Assembly: GCA_902547755.1 (NCBI GenBank)
Contig: CACCPA010000002.1
Coordinates: 124,001-188,000 of the forward strand
Direction: 5' to 3'
Source: Halieaceae bacterium
Lineage (GTDB): Bacteria > Pseudomonadota > Gammaproteobacteria > Pseudomonadales > Halieaceae
Length of the DNA: 64,000 bases
Shown here piece by piece: positions 34,044 to 44,421 of this stretch. The position numbers and the translations under genes were made by a program. Each line of letters opens with the position of its first letter. Within the stretch, counting starts at the first letter, position 1. The notes under the pieces were generated by a model that made no database searches, was not told where the DNA came from, and saw nothing but the letters and a program-made list of their open reading frames with translations.

Positions 34044-34991
34044 TCAGGCGAGCGCCCACGAAAAGGGCATGACCTGAGAGAGTTCAGAGCGCCCTTGCGC
34101 CAGCATCAATAGGCGATCGAATCCAACTGCCACCCCAGCACAATCCGGCACACCTGCCCTCGAGGCACTAATCAACCGCTCATCAATCTTGCGAACAGGC
34201 TGGCCTCGGGAGGCTCTTAGGTCATTATCCGCCTCAAAACGTCTCATCAAAATATTGGGATCCGACTCTTCCCAATAACCATTGGCGAGCTCAACACCAT
34301 GCACATAAGCCTCGAATCGAGCGGCAACCGAATTACCGCTCCGTTCGATGATGCGCGAGAGAGCTGCCTGCTGTTCAAGGAAATCAATGATGAAAACAAG
34401 CCCCCATGATGCAATGCCGGGCTCCACGACATGGGTCATCAGGAGGTCGAGGTAGTCGAGCTTATCGAGGTCACCAACCACGTCTATGCCAGCATTCTCA
34501 GCCGCTACCTTCAGCTCTAGCTCGGCCGCATCGTGTAGGTTGATCTGGCAAAAATGATCAAGCAGGGCGTCGAGCGACCAAATCTGCCATGTGGAAAGCC
34601 GCAAGGTCTCAGCAATCAACTCGGCGACCTCACGCATCAGTTGATAGTGCGTCCAGTCGACCCGATACCACTCCAGCATCACGAATTCGGGATTGTGCCT
34701 ACCGCCATGCTCGCCAGATCTAAAGACCCTACCCAGTTGGAAGATATCGCCGGACCCTGAAGCGAGTAGTCGCTTCATCGCATACTCGGGCGAGCTCTGT
34801 AAAAATCGCGTCCCGTCGGGCGTCGCCACCTCAAACAACTCGATGTTGGGATCTGTGATTGCAAACTGCCCCAATGAGGGGGTATCGACTTCCATCACGC
34901 TGCGCAATGACATAAACGCCCTGACTTCGGCAAGCATAGCGGCGCGAGCGCGCAGCTCATAGATGCCTGCACTCGGTTCCCATTCAGACAT
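34044..34991 (-). CDS. epmA: EF-P beta-lysyltransferase EpmA
   Basis: Activates (R)-beta-lysine and attaches it to lysine 34 of elongation factor P. Seen: 315 residues resembling the catalytic domain of class II lysyl-tRNA synthetase without the N-terminal tRNA-binding domain; motif 2 in FQLGRVFRSGEHGGRHNPEF; LEWYR; ELANGYWEE; motif 3 in GVAVGFDRLLML. Placed 14 bp downstream of efp, its substrate, on the same strand. The lysine 2,3-aminomutase EpmB is not in this window. Confidence 0.96.
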   Translation of the reverse strand: MSEWEPSAGIYELRARAAMLAEVRAFMSLRSVMEVDTPSLGQFAITDPNIELFEVATPDGTRFLQSSPEYAMKRLLASGSGDIFQLGRVFRSGEHGGRHNPEFVMLEWYRVDWTHYQLMREVAELIAETLRLSTWQIWSLDALLDHFCQINLHDAAELELKVAAENAGIDVVGDLDKLDYLDLLMTHVVEPGIASWGLVFIIDFLEQQAALSRIIERSGNSVAARFEAYVHGVELANGYWEESDPNILMRRFEADNDLRASRGQPVRKIDERLISASRAGVPDCAGVAVGFDRLLMLAQGRSELSQVMPFSWALA

Positions 34992-35005
34992 CGCAGGTGT
35001 TTACG

Positions 35006-35578
35006 TCAGGCCTTACTGGCTCGGCTTACGTACTCGCCACTTCGGGTATCAACCCGGATCACTTCACCCTCGGACAAGAACAGGGGAACGCGCACTACCG
35101 CACCCGTTGACAAAGTTGCTGGCTTACTTCCACCTTGCGCAGTGTCACCTTTTAGCCCGGGATCGGTTTCAGTAATTTCAAGCTCGATAAAGTTTGGAGG
35201 AGTTACCGTTAGCGGCGCGCCGTTAAACAAGGTTACTTCGAACTTTTCCTGCTCTTTCAACCACTTCTCAGCATCCGCGACGGCTGCCTTGTCCGCTGAG
35301 TGCTGCTCAAACGTGTTGGGGTCCATGAAGTACCAAAACTCGCCGTCGGTGTAGGAGTACTCGAGATCGATGTCCAACACGTCGGCGCCCTCGAGCGAAT
35401 CACCTGACTTAAAGGTCTTCTCCAGAACACGGCCTGAGCGAAGGTTGCGCAGCTTGACTCTGTTAAACGCCTGCCCTTTTCCGGGCTTAACGTACTCGTT
35501 CTCTAGGATGGAGCACGGCTCGTTATCGAGCATGACCTTGAGTCCGGGTTTAAATTCGTTGGTAGAAAAATTGGGCAT
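35006..35578 (-). CDS. efp: Translation elongation factor P
   Basis: Rescues ribosomes stalled at proline runs. Seen: 190 residues from ATG 35578 ([17 protein letters not shown]); the modification loop [11 protein letters not shown] with lysine exactly at position 34; [14 protein letters not shown]; and C-terminal [27 protein letters not shown]. The longer frame to 35617 adds 13 codons without family support. The neighbouring epmA means K34 is expected to be beta-lysylated, as in Escherichia coli, not rhamnosylated. Confidence 0.97.
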   Translation of the reverse strand: MPNFSTNEFKPGLKVMLDNEPCSILENEYVKPGKGQAFNRVKLRNLRSGRVLEKTFKSGDSLEGADVLDIDLEYSYTDGEFWYFMDPNTFEQHSADKAAVADAEKWLKEQEKFEVTLFNGAPLTVTPPNFIELEITETDPGLKGDTAQGGSKPATLSTGAVVRVPLFLSEGEVIRVDTRSGEYVSRASKA

Positions 35579-35655
35579 GAGATCCAAACCTTGCGGCATC
35601 AATAATGGCGCGATCATACCTTATAGACACACGAATCAGCGAGTAGGGCCCTAGG

Positions 35656-36549
35656 TTAGCTGGACCTATTACCCAAAAAGTAGAGGGCTCCGTCCAAACC
35701 CACCGTTGATATCTGATACCGCGCCTGCGCCCTCACCACAGGCTTGGCTCTAAAAGCCACGCCGATACCCGCCGCATTGAGCATTTTGAGATCATTTGCA
35801 CCATCGCCAACGGCCAAAGTCTGACTCAAAGTGATACCCATTGAGTCCGCTAGTTCACGTAACTTGGCCTCTTTGTACTCGGCATTGACGATGGGTGGGA
35901 TCGCGACACCTGTTAACAGGCCATCAACAACCTCCAGGGTGTTGGCAAAGTACTCATCCATTCCGAGTTCAGTCGCAACGTGGTCAGCAAACAAACTGAA
36001 GCCGCCTGAGATAATGACAGTTCTAACACCCCGTGCGCGCAAGGTGGTCATCAGCTCTCGCGCACCATCGGTGTACGGGAGACTCTTGGCTATCTCAACC
36101 GCCGTGCTGGCATCAAGATTACGCAGCAAACCCAGTCGCTCCGAAAAGCTCTGACTAAAGTCTAACTCTCCTTGCATGGCGCGCTCGGTAATGGCCGCCA
36201 CCTGCTCACCCACGCCGGCACTAGCCGCCAACTCATCAATGACCTCGCACTGAATGAGTGTCGAATCCATATCGAGCACAGCAAGTTTAATATCCGAGAT
36301 TGCATCTGACGGATGCTGAAAATTGACGTCCACGTGGTCAGCAAGTCCTAGATCGGACCACGCTATCGACTCAAGGTCTGCTGAATCTGACTGAAGGTGC
36401 CAGCGCTGTGCACACCGAGTGCTGGCTAATGTTTTAGCAACAGGCAAGGTTTCGGTGTCGACAAGCCGAATCTGATGTTCTTTTAGAAATGCCGTGACCG
36501 TAGGCAAGTTCGGCATGGCGGGCCGATTTGCCAGAATCGTAATATGCAT
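35656..36549 (-). CDS. serB: Phosphoserine phosphatase
   Basis: Last step of serine synthesis. Seen: 297 residues; ACT-like N-terminal region; HAD motif I DMDSTLIQCE with D93 nucleophile and D95; motif II ISGGFS; motif III lysine in YKEAKLRELA; motif IV GDGANDLKML. Divergent from the membrane protein gene at 36654, the same divergent serB arrangement as with smp (ytjB) in Escherichia coli. Confidence 0.97.
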   Translation of the reverse strand: MHITILANRPAMPNLPTVTAFLKEHQIRLVDTETLPVAKTLASTRCAQRWHLQSDSADLESIAWSDLGLADHVDVNFQHPSDAISDIKLAVLDMDSTLIQCEVIDELAASAGVGEQVAAITERAMQGELDFSQSFSERLGLLRNLDASTAVEIAKSLPYTDGARELMTTLRARGVRTVIISGGFSLFADHVATELGMDEYFANTLEVVDGLLTGVAIPPIVNAEYKEAKLRELADSMGITLSQTLAVGDGANDLKMLNAAGIGVAFRAKPVVRAQARYQISTVGLDGALYFLGNRSS

Positions 36550-36653
36550 TGACCTATTTTTGACGTCGCTTCTGGGGGGTTCATGTTACCCTGAGACGCG
36601 GGCGATATTGTCAGCGTTGCGCGAAAACCTCAGATTTTAGGGAGCAGGAAGTA

Positions 36654-37898
36654 GTGGTCTTCTGGGAGCGTTTAGATATAGGCCAAAAGACTGGCTTGCT
36701 CGCCGCCGCTGCCGTTTTTATAGCGGCACAGATAACACTAACCTTAACCCTCGCCTCAAAGGCTCATTTAGAAGCAGCGACGCGCGCCCTTCACGCGGAA
36801 GCACTGTTGAATGCTGTGGCGTCGCGCACAGCTGGGCTAGTCGCCTCAGATGACATGCTCACAGCCACAAGTGAACTCAACAAAATACTGTCTTCCGACG
36901 TCGTCAGTGGTGCGGCAATTTCCGATGTGGATGGAGAGTTCCTATTGGTCGTGGGATCGCTGACCAATACGGAGCAGCTGTATCATGCCCCACTCAGAAT
37001 CGGCCCAGACATTGCGGGGCAGTTGACCGTGCAATTGGAGCGTGTCACGTCAAATTCATCCCTGCGATGGACAGTCTCTGCACTCAGTCTGGTATTAGCC
37101 ATGTTCAGTTACGCGGGTGCTGTGTCGATTTCCAGATCGCAATCGCATCGACTAAGAGCGATCCTCCGACGTATCGCACACTCGGGCCAAGTTGATGATC
37201 GGCTCGATACACTGGCGCAAATAGAGACCGCAATCGATGATCTTCCGCTCGATCTCATCAGCCCGGCCAATGCCGAGGGCGTTGACGAAACGTCGCTCGA
37301 CTCAATGGCCGTCACAACCATCAGCCTTGACCACCTCGGGAAGTACATCGATACCGTCGATGAAATCACCCTCGCGAATTACGTTGGGACATACGAAACA
37401 CTGGCAAAAGCGGTCGCGCAACTGCTCGACGGCGACCTTCAGACTGTTAGACCTGAGAGCCTGACGCTCTTTTTCGAAGGAACTAAACGGGGCATGACAC
37501 CCGATGCCCGAGCCGTTATCGCGAGCACGTTACTGCAGCATCTATTAGCAAGAGCTGAGCGAAGCCAGCGGCGAAAATTCATCTGTGGAATCGGTGTCGG
37601 GCGCAGTGACATGGGTCGTGGTGAACGGGGATCAGCCTATGCCACCCTTTACAGCCAAACAGTGATCGATGAAACACTGACTATGGCGCAACGGGCAGGC
37701 TCATCGGTAAAGCTTGCGCCCTCGATTTTAGAAAGCGATCAGGTTGAAGCATTGTTTGACGTCATAGAGACAGCAGACGGCGACACCCAGCTGGGTTCAC
37801 CCACCCCGGAACTGCTGCCCGAGCTAGATAAACAGAGCAAACTGCTGCAGCGACGGCTTTTCCCCGATGTGGGTGAACAGTCTGACCTCCCGTTTTAA
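36654..37898 (+). CDS. Smp/AhpA-like membrane protein with a C-terminal cyclase-like region
   Basis: Function unknown. Seen: 414 residues; membrane helix near 14-33; a periplasmic segment of about 90 residues; a second helix near 135-155; then a cytosolic part of 260 residues. The N-terminal half and the position divergent from serB fit the Smp (YtjB)/AhpA family. The cytosolic part (about 225-370) has a strand-helix layout recalling class III nucleotidyl cyclases ([21 protein letters not shown] ... LTLFFEG), but the metal-binding aspartates are not evident, so it would be inactive. Starts with GTG behind GGGAGCAGGA. Overlaps parC tail to tail by 4 bp. Confidence 0.6.
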   Translation: MVFWERLDIGQKTGLLAAAAVFIAAQITLTLTLASKAHLEAATRALHAEALLNAVASRTAGLVASDDMLTATSELNKILSSDVVSGAAISDVDGEFLLVVGSLTNTEQLYHAPLRIGPDIAGQLTVQLERVTSNSSLRWTVSALSLVLAMFSYAGAVSISRSQSHRLRAILRRIAHSGQVDDRLDTLAQIETAIDDLPLDLISPANAEGVDETSLDSMAVTTISLDHLGKYIDTVDEITLANYVGTYETLAKAVAQLLDGDLQTVRPESLTLFFEGTKRGMTPDARAVIASTLLQHLLARAERSQRRKFICGIGVGRSDMGRGERGSAYATLYSQTVIDETLTMAQRAGSSVKLAPSILESDQVEALFDVIETADGDTQLGSPTPELLPELDKQSKLLQRRLFPDVGEQSDLPF

Positions 37899-40147
37899 CC
37901 GTCAGCGATTGCCAGTCCACTGACCTTCTGGAAGCCCTTAGGTAATCGATTGCCTCGGCGACCACGCTCACCACGGTAGTTCTCGAGATCAGAGAGTTTT
38001 AGTTTTAGATATTGGCGACCCGACTGCACCTGTACCACATCACCATCTCCGAATACCAGGAGTCCCACCACTAGCTCCTCGCGGGCCTGCGCTCTAGCCG
38101 ACGGAATGCCTATGATTTTGTTTCCCTTACCCTTGGCGAGCTCCGGCAAATCCGCCAGCGGGAATACCAACAATCGACCCTCAGACGTCGCTGCCGCAAC
38201 CAGTAAATTCTGTCGCTCAGGCACGATAACGGGCGGCATTACCTGTGAACCTTTAGGCAAGCTCAATACCGCCTTACCCGCCTTGTTCTTGGCTACGAGA
38301 ACGCTGAACTTAGCGACAAACCCATAGCCGGCGTCAGTGGCCAGCAAGAACTTTTGATGCTCTGTTCCCGTCATCAGCCCTTCAAAAGTGGCGCCCGAGG
38401 GAGGTGTAATTCGTCCCGTCAAAGGCTCACCCTGACCTCGCGCCGATGGCAGTTGATGTGTCGGCAACGAGTAGGCCCTACCGGTCGAATCAAATACCAC
38501 CGTAATCTGATTGCTACGCCCCAGTGCAGAAAACTTATAGGCATCGCCGGATTTGTAGTTAAGCGTCTCCGGATCGATGTCATGGCCTTTCGCAGCGCGA
38601 ATCCAACCTTTTTCCGACAGAACTAAGGTCATGGGATCAGCACTGGTGAGCTCGAGCTCGGAGAAGGCCTTAGCTTCCTCAACCTGAACCAGGCGTGACC
38701 GGCGATCATCGCCATACTCATCGGCAATGGCGACCAGTTCACCGCGAATAAGCTTGGTCATCAGAGCATTACTGCCCAACGTTTTTTGCAGTGAGTCCCG
38801 CTCCTCGCTCAACTCTGACTGCTCGCCGCGGATTTTCATCTCCTCGAGTTTCGCCAGATTCCGCAGCTTCAAGTCGAGAATGGCGTCAGCCTGAATATCA
38901 GATAGTGAGAATCTCGCCATCAGCTCCTGCTTGGGCTCTTCCTCCTCTCGGATAATTCGAATCACCTCGTCGATATTTAGATAGGCAACGAGATAGCCTT
39001 CTAGAATGTGTAGCCGCTTGAGCACCCTCTCGAGCCGGTACTCGAGGCGTCTGCGGACGGTCTGGCGCCGGAACTGGACCCAGTCGCGCAGTACCATATC
39101 GAGTGAGCGCACACCCGGCCGCCCATTCATCCCGATCACATTGAGATTCACTCGGTATGTTCGCTCCAGATCGGTCGTAGCAAACAAGTGACTCATCATG
39201 GCGTCGAGGTCGACGCGGTTAGAGCGCGGGACAATCACCAGGCGTGTGGGATGCTCGTGGTCTGATTCATCGCGCAGATCCGACACCATCGGCAATTTTT
39301 TAGCCTGCATCTGAGCAGCAATTTGCTCAAGCACTTTGGACCCTGACACTTGATAGGGCAGCGCATGAAGAACAACTGCCCCATCTTCGCGTTGCCAAGC
39401 TGCACGCATGCGAATGCTGCCGCGCCCAGTCCGGTATATATCCCGGATCTCCTCGGGTGACGTCGTGATTTCAGCATCGGTCGGGAAGTCGGGCGCCTGA
39501 ATATGACCGCAGAGCGCATCAATCGTGGCGTCTGGATGATCGAGAAGATGAATGGTCGCGTTGACGACCTCGCGCAAGTTGTGAGGCGGAATGTCGGTCG
39601 CCATACCAACCGCAATACCTGTTGTGCCATTGAGAAGCAGGTTGGGCACCTGTGCCGGGAGCACCATAGGCTCATCGAGACTGCCATCAAAGTTCGGCTG
39701 CCAATCCACCGTGCCTTGACCCAGCTCTCCTAAAAGTACGTCGGCATATTTGGTTAGTTTGGATTCGGTATACCGCATAGCAGCGAATGACTTGGGGTCA
39801 TCTGCTGAGCCCCAATTGCCCTGCCCATCGATGAGCGGATATCGATACGAGAAGTCCTGCGCCATCAAGACCATCGCCTCATAAGCGGCACTGTCACCGT
39901 GTGGGTGGAACTTACCAATGACATCACCCACGGTTCGGGCCGACTTCTTATATTTGGCAGAGGACTTCAGTCCCAGCTCGCTCATCGCGTAGACGATTCT
40001 TCGCTGAACAGGTTTTAAACCGTCGCCCACGTGCGGAAGGGCACGATCGAGAATGACGTACATCGAATAATCGAGGTAAGCCTTCTCCGCATACTCCTTT
40101 AAGGAGAGGGTTTCGGTAGCTTGAGGGGCGTTAAAGAGGTCTGACAT
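37895..40147 (-). CDS. parC: DNA topoisomerase IV subunit A
   Basis: Decatenates replicated chromosomes together with ParE. Seen: 750 residues; catalytic tyrosine Y126 in [11 protein letters not shown]; the quinolone-binding region [12 protein letters not shown] with serine 86 and glutamate 90, the quinolone-sensitive residues; GyrA/ParC winged helix at the N-terminus; coiled coil with [25 protein letters not shown]; and a short C-terminal beta-propeller, as expected for ParC and not GyrA. parE is not in the window. Confidence 0.97.
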   Translation of the reverse strand: MSDLFNAPQATETLSLKEYAEKAYLDYSMYVILDRALPHVGDGLKPVQRRIVYAMSELGLKSSAKYKKSARTVGDVIGKFHPHGDSAAYEAMVLMAQDFSYRYPLIDGQGNWGSADDPKSFAAMRYTESKLTKYADVLLGELGQGTVDWQPNFDGSLDEPMVLPAQVPNLLLNGTTGIAVGMATDIPPHNLREVVNATIHLLDHPDATIDALCGHIQAPDFPTDAEITTSPEEIRDIYRTGRGSIRMRAAWQREDGAVVLHALPYQVSGSKVLEQIAAQMQAKKLPMVSDLRDESDHEHPTRLVIVPRSNRVDLDAMMSHLFATTDLERTYRVNLNVIGMNGRPGVRSLDMVLRDWVQFRRQTVRRRLEYRLERVLKRLHILEGYLVAYLNIDEVIRIIREEEEPKQELMARFSLSDIQADAILDLKLRNLAKLEEMKIRGEQSELSEERDSLQKTLGSNALMTKLIRGELVAIADEYGDDRRSRLVQVEEAKAFSELELTSADPMTLVLSEKGWIRAAKGHDIDPETLNYKSGDAYKFSALGRSNQITVVFDSTGRAYSLPTHQLPSARGQGEPLTGRITPPSGATFEGLMTGTEHQKFLLATDAGYGFVAKFSVLVAKNKAGKAVLSLPKGSQVMPPVIVPERQNLLVAAATSEGRLLVFPLADLPELAKGKGNKIIGIPSARAQAREELVVGLLVFGDGDVVQVQSGRQYLKLKLSDLENYRGERGRRGNRLPKGFQKVSGLAIADG

Positions 40148-40253
40148 AAAACCGAATTACCTTTGGCAACAAATCGCTCGTTTTTTAGGCGCAGAAGGGC
40201 TCCGTCATGATAGCCTTCGCACGCACAGATTATCTCATAGCAGCGACCCTAGC

Positions 40254-40706
40254 ATGGAACAAATTAACTGGCGGTGGCGCCATTTCGACACAATGTCGGC
40301 AGCGGCATGGCATGACATTCTCATGCTGCGAGCTGACGTATTTGTCGTTGAGCAAGCCTGCCCGTACAAAGACCCAGACCAAACAGATATTGTTAGCTGG
40401 CACCTGACAGGACACATGGGCGATGACCTAGTGGCAACAATGCGAGTTGTCCCACCTGGGGTAAGTTACGACGAGTGCTCTATTGGCAGGGTGGTCGTTC
40501 CCGAGTCACTCCGAGGGCAGCGTCGGGGGGTCGAGTTGATGCAGGTAGGCATCGCTTTCTGTGAATCTCGATGGAATACAGGCATCAGAATTAGCGGGCA
40601 GGGCTACCTCCAGGGATTCTATGAGGCACTAGGGTTCAAGACCGTTCATGGGCCCTACATGGAAGACGATATCCCCCACTACGAGATGCTAAAACCGGGC
40701 GTTTAA
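40254..40706 (+). CDS. GNAT acetyltransferase, ElaA family
   Basis: Predicted acyl-CoA-dependent N-acetyltransferase; substrate unknown. Seen: 150 residues; LRADVFVVEQACPYKDPDQTD, the ElaA hallmark (VFVVEQ-C-PY-D-D); acetyl-CoA loop IGRVVVPESLRGQRRGVELMQ; and C-terminal FYEALGFKTVHGPYMEDDIPH. No strong Shine-Dalgarno is seen at 40254. Divergent from parC, and ends 1 bp from the typA stop. Confidence 0.9.
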   Translation: MEQINWRWRHFDTMSAAAWHDILMLRADVFVVEQACPYKDPDQTDIVSWHLTGHMGDDLVATMRVVPPGVSYDECSIGRVVVPESLRGQRRGVELMQVGIAFCESRWNTGIRISGQGYLQGFYEALGFKTVHGPYMEDDIPHYEMLKPGV

Positions 40707-40707
40707 C

Positions 40708-42525
40708 TCAGGCGGCAGCGCGCGAAGCTCGCTTGCGCTCGTGCTCTAGCAGCAGCCTCTTGCGAAGACGAATACTGTCCGGGGTAACTTCTACCAGCTC
40801 GTCGTAGTCAATGAACTCCAAGGCCTGCTCGAGGGTGTGTAAGACAGGCGGCGTCAGTATCAGCGCCTCATCCGTGCCCGATGCTCTGACGTTGGTTAGC
40901 TGCTTGGCCTTGGTTGGATTTACAACCAGATCGTTGCTTCGACTGTGAAGGCCCATGATTTGACCTTCGTACACCTCAACGTTTGCCTCGATGAACAGGC
41001 GCCCCCTGTCCTGAAGGCTGTAAAGCGCATAGGCAAGCGTCTTACCTTTCACCATGGAGACGAGTACGCCGTTATTGCGCTGCGCCAGCTCAGCCTTGCT
41101 TACCGGTCCGTAGTGGTCAAAAACGTGCGTCATAATCCCACTACCCGAGGTGAGCGTCATGAACATTGAGCGAAAGCCAATCAACCCTCGCGCTGGAACG
41201 ATGAATTCCAATCGAACACGGCCAGTCGCGTCTTGGACCATGTTTTTCATCTCTGCCCGGCGCTGCCCGAGCTCTTCCATGACACCACCCTGGTGCTCGG
41301 ACTCACAATCTATAACCAACTGCTCGTAAGGCTCGCAAAGCTGGCCGTCGATTTCCTTCTGGATAACTTCAGGTCGCGACACACCGAGCTCAAAACCCTC
41401 GCGCCGCATGCTCTCAATCAAAACTGACAAATGCAGCTCACCGCGCCCAGACACAACAAATTTGTCTGGACTGTCGCCCTGCTCAACTCGGAGCGCCACA
41501 TTGTGAATAAGCTCCCTGTCGAGACGCTCCTTGATGTTGCGCGAGGTGACGAACTTTCCCTCTAGGCCTGCGAAGGGAGAATCGTTGACTTGGAATGTCA
41601 TACTGACCGTCGGCTCATCCACAGATAGCGTAGGCAGCGCTTCAGCCGCTGCGGGGTCGCACAACGTGTCAGAAATATTGAGCGCATCAATCCCAGTAAC
41701 GCATACGATGTCACCGGCTTCCGCCGTCTCCACCTCGATTCGCTCGAGTCCGTGATAGCCCATGACCTGAAGGATTTTTCCGTTTCGGGAACTCGAATCA
41801 CGATCAACAACAGACACTTGAGTATTTGGCGACAACTTGCCACGGGTGATTCTTCCAACCCCAATGACGCCCACATAGCTGTTGTAGTCGAGAGCAGAAA
41901 TCTGCATTTGGAATGGGCCGTCAGAGTTCACCTCGGGCGAAGATACGTGATCGACGATCATCTGGAACAGCGGCTCCATGTCTTCTGACATGCTATCGGG
42001 GTCATCGCCTGCAATGCCGTTGAGGGCTGACGCGTACATGATCTGAAAATCTAGTTGCTCGTCGGTCGCGCCAAGCGAATCGAAGAGATCAAAGACCTGA
42101 TCTATGACCCAATCAGGACGCGCGCCCGGACGATCAATCTTATTGACGACGACAATGGGATTTAGACCTCGCTCAAACGCCTTCGATGTTACAAACCGTG
42201 TTTGCGGCATGGGTCCGTCAACGGCGTCAACAATCAACAGCACGCTGTCTACCATCGATAACACGCGCTCAACCTCTCCGCCGAAATCCGCGTGCCCGGG
42301 GGTATCCACAATGTTAATTCGGTAGTCATTCCACTTAATGGCGGTGTTCTTCGCCAGGATAGTAATGCCACGCTCCCTCTCTTGATCATTAGAGTCCATG
42401 ATGCGCTCGGCACCCTGACTCTTGCGATCGAGCGTTCCGGACTGCTGTAACAAACAATCAACGAGCGTCGTTTTACCATGATCAACGTGCGCGATAATCG
42501 CGATATTTCGAAGATTCTCAATCAC
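40708..42525 (-). CDS. typA: Ribosome-binding translational GTPase TypA/BipA
   Basis: GTPase of the elongation-factor family involved in ribosome assembly and stress adaptation. Seen: 605 residues; G1 AHVDHGKTT; switch region with [20 protein letters not shown]3 [21 protein letters not shown]4 [13 protein letters not shown]; and a C-terminal BipA-specific domain with [14 protein letters not shown] and [24 protein letters not shown]. Divergent from glnA over a 377-bp regulatory region. Known: in Pseudomonas thiI stands between typA and glnA; it is not here. Confidence 0.97.
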   Translation of the reverse strand: MIENLRNIAIIAHVDHGKTTLVDCLLQQSGTLDRKSQGAERIMDSNDQERERGITILAKNTAIKWNDYRINIVDTPGHADFGGEVERVLSMVDSVLLIVDAVDGPMPQTRFVTSKAFERGLNPIVVVNKIDRPGARPDWVIDQVFDLFDSLGATDEQLDFQIMYASALNGIAGDDPDSMSEDMEPLFQMIVDHVSSPEVNSDGPFQMQISALDYNSYVGVIGVGRITRGKLSPNTQVSVVDRDSSSRNGKILQVMGYHGLERIEVETAEAGDIVCVTGIDALNISDTLCDPAAAEALPTLSVDEPTVSMTFQVNDSPFAGLEGKFVTSRNIKERLDRELIHNVALRVEQGDSPDKFVVSGRGELHLSVLIESMRREGFELGVSRPEVIQKEIDGQLCEPYEQLVIDCESEHQGGVMEELGQRRAEMKNMVQDATGRVRLEFIVPARGLIGFRSMFMTLTSGSGIMTHVFDHYGPVSKAELAQRNNGVLVSMVKGKTLAYALYSLQDRGRLFIEANVEVYEGQIMGLHSRSNDLVVNPTKAKQLTNVRASGTDEALILTPPVLHTLEQALEFIDYDELVEVTPDSIRLRKRLLLEHERKRASRAAA

Positions 42526-42671
42526 TTCTTAACTCTCAATGTGTGGTGGCGTGTCGGTGGTGGCCTGGCGCGCGCGGACTGTACCACAGTCGACGACGAT
42601 GCAGCTCTGGTAATTCTGCCGCGACCCCAGAGCGAGTAGCGGCGTTGGTCTCTGTAAAAAAGCCTCTAAAC

Positions 42672-42688
42672 TGCACTAAAAAAGTGCG
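42672..42688. promoter_or_regulatory. NtrC-binding site 1 upstream of glnA
   Basis: Seen: TGCACTAAAAAAGTGCG, matching the GCAC-N7-GTGC core of NtrC enhancers. Its centre is 29 bp from that of the second site and about 150 bp upstream of the expected start of transcription. It also forms the left part of a 13-bp perfect inverted repeat (42672-42684 with 42692-42704). The gene-free stretch 42526-42671 before it shows nothing recognisable. Confidence 0.75.
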
Positions 42689-42700
42689 CTGCTTTTTTAG

Positions 42701-42717
42701 TGCACCAATATTGTGCA
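42701..42717. promoter_or_regulatory. NtrC-binding site 2 upstream of glnA
   Basis: Seen: TGCACCAATATTGTGCA, a near-perfect palindrome with GCAC-N7-GTGC, almost the Escherichia coli consensus. Centred about 120 bp upstream of the expected sigma-54 transcription start, an enhancer distance like that of glnAp2. Confidence 0.85.
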
Positions 42718-42801
42718 AATAAACGTATTTGCTACTCTATATCTTCAGAAAAAAATCAACAAAATCAGTATTTTAAGCAAATTAAAATGCTACCGCTATG
42801 C

Positions 42802-42817
42802 TGGCACACCGTTTGCT
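42802..42817 (+). promoter_or_regulatory. Sigma-54 promoter of glnA
   Basis: Seen: TGGCACACCGTTTGCT, a full match to TGGCAC-R-N4-TTGC-W, with the invariant GG (42803-42804) and GC (42815-42816) 10 bases apart. Transcription should start near 42828, giving a 5' leader of about 75 bases before the ATG at 42903. Together with the two NtrC sites it forms a classical nitrogen-limitation promoter. The AT-rich DNA at 42718-42800 is the likely looping and IHF region. Confidence 0.92.
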
Positions 42818-42902
42818 ATACTTACGTCAGCAAAGGTGCATTGCTTCAATTTACGCACACAAATGCCGAGCAGATCGGCTAATGCAGTCCTTAGGAGGCA
42901 AC

Positions 42903-44309
42903 ATGTCAGAGCGGACGCTCACTCTAATAAAAGACAACGATATTCGCTGGGTGGACCTGCGATTTACGGATACACGAGGCAAAGAACAACACGTCAGCAT
43001 TCCTGCTAGTCAGGTAGACGAAGATTTCTTCGAAGATGGAAAGATGTTCGATGGTTCATCAATCGCCGGCTGGAAGGGCATTAATGAGTCAGACATGATC
43101 CTCATGCCCGATGACAGCACATCCATCATCGACCCTTTCACCGACGACGCTACTGTCATCCTGCGATGTGACATTGTCGAGCCTTCAACTATGCAGGGTT
43201 ACGAGCGTGATCCTCGCAGCGTGGCAAAGCGTGCTGAGGCATACCTCGCTTCAACAGGTCTTGGTGACACAGCATCCTTCGGTCCAGAGCCAGAATTCTT
43301 CGTATTCGATGACGTTAAATTCAAGGTGGAGATGCAAGGCGCAAGCTACGCCATCAACTCCGAAGAGGCAGCTTGGGCCTCGAACGACGATTTCGAGGAA
43401 GGTAATACTGGCCATCGCCCTCGCGTCAAAGGCGGCTACTTCCCTGTGCCACCCGTTGACTCGCTGCATGACATTCGAGCAGCCATGTGTTCAGCAATGG
43501 AGCAAATGGGTCTCGACGTAGAAGTACACCACCACGAAGTAGGAACAGCAGGGCAATGTGAGATCGGTATCCGGTTCAACACACTAGTCGCTAAGGCTGA
43601 CGAAGTTCAGATTCTGAAGTACTGCGTACATAACGTAGCGCACGCATATGGCAAGACGGCGACTTTCATGCCCAAGCCAATCGTTGGCGACAACGGTTCC
43701 GGCATGCACGTGCACCAGAGTGTTTCTAAAGACGGCGTTAACACCTTCGCGGGTGATGAGTACGCAGGTCTTTCGGAGACAGCGCTTTACTACATCGGCG
43801 GGATCATCAAGCACGCGCGTGCGATTAACGCCTTCGCAAACGCGTCAACCAACAGCTACAAGCGTCTAGTACCCGGCTTCGAGGCGCCCGTCATGTTGGC
43901 TTACTCAGCGCGAAACCGTTCAGCATCGATCCGGATCCCTTACGAGCCATCGCCCAAGGGCAAGCGTATTGAAGTTCGTTTTGGCGATCCAACGGCCAAC
44001 CCATACCTGTGCTTCGCCGCCATGTTAATGGCCGGCATTGACGGCATTCAGAACAAGATCCATCCAGGTGATGCAGCTGATAAGGACCTCTATGACCTGC
44101 CCGCAGAGGAAGCCGCGGCCATTCCTACAGTCGCATCAACGTTCGAGATGGCGCTTGACGCGCTCGATGCGGATCGCGACTTCTTGACGGCCGGAGGTGT
44201 TTTCACCAATGACATGATCGACGGCTACATCGAACTGAAGCGCGAGGAAGTTGAGCGTCTAAACATGACTACTCACCCTGTTGAGTTCGACATGTACTAC
44301 TCAGTCTGA
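42903..44309 (+). CDS. glnA: Glutamine synthetase, type I (GSI-beta)
   Basis: Makes glutamine from glutamate, ammonia and ATP; dodecameric. Seen: 468 residues from ATG 42903, which has AGGAGG 5 nt upstream. The frame is open to 42798, but that would lie inside the promoter. Motifs: [46 protein letters not shown]; and the adenylylation site DLYDLPAEE with tyrosine at residue 397, the same number as in Escherichia coli, so control by GlnE is expected. Own promoter and own terminator: monocistronic. Confidence 0.98.
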   Translation: MSERTLTLIKDNDIRWVDLRFTDTRGKEQHVSIPASQVDEDFFEDGKMFDGSSIAGWKGINESDMILMPDDSTSIIDPFTDDATVILRCDIVEPSTMQGYERDPRSVAKRAEAYLASTGLGDTASFGPEPEFFVFDDVKFKVEMQGASYAINSEEAAWASNDDFEEGNTGHRPRVKGGYFPVPPVDSLHDIRAAMCSAMEQMGLDVEVHHHEVGTAGQCEIGIRFNTLVAKADEVQILKYCVHNVAHAYGKTATFMPKPIVGDNGSGMHVHQSVSKDGVNTFAGDEYAGLSETALYYIGGIIKHARAINAFANASTNSYKRLVPGFEAPVMLAYSARNRSASIRIPYEPSPKGKRIEVRFGDPTANPYLCFAAMLMAGIDGIQNKIHPGDAADKDLYDLPAEEAAAIPTVASTFEMALDALDADRDFLTAGGVFTNDMIDGYIELKREEVERLNMTTHPVEFDMYYSV

Positions 44310-44321
44310 TGTCACTACAGG

Positions 44322-44352
44322 AAAAGCCCGCCACACACTGCGGGCTTTTTTT
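44322..44352 (+). terminator. Intrinsic terminator of glnA
   Basis: Seen: 10-bp perfect stem AAAAGCCCGC/GCGGGCTTTT with an 8-nt loop and a T-run to 44352, starting 13 bp after the glnA stop. It separates glnA from the DUF4124-ntrB-ntrC unit, which therefore needs its own promoter or depends on read-through. Confidence 0.92.
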
Positions 44353-44390
44353 GGCTCTAAATTTTATGGAAAAAATTTGCCTCTCATTAT

Positions 44391-44409
44391 TTGCACTGAA
44401 ACAGTGCAA
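44391..44409. promoter_or_regulatory. NtrC-binding site before the DUF4124-ntrBC operon
   Basis: Seen: TTGCACTGAAACAGTGCAA, arms TTGCACTG and CAGTGCAA perfectly complementary, with the GCAC-N7-GTGC core. It ends 12 bp before the ATG at 44422 and no sigma-54 promoter is seen, so NtrC bound here should block transcription or translation initiation. This matches the known negative autoregulation at the glnL promoter in Escherichia coli. Confidence 0.85.
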
Positions 44410-44421
44410 GCGTCTTGTTGC

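Noticed and set aside
42798-42902. Upstream extension of glnA
   Set aside because: It would start ahead of the sigma-54 promoter, while ATG 42903 has AGGAGG and the family N-terminus.
44281-44421. Upstream extension of the DUF4124 gene
   Set aside because: Passes through the glnA terminator and the NtrC site; not translatable from the expected transcript.
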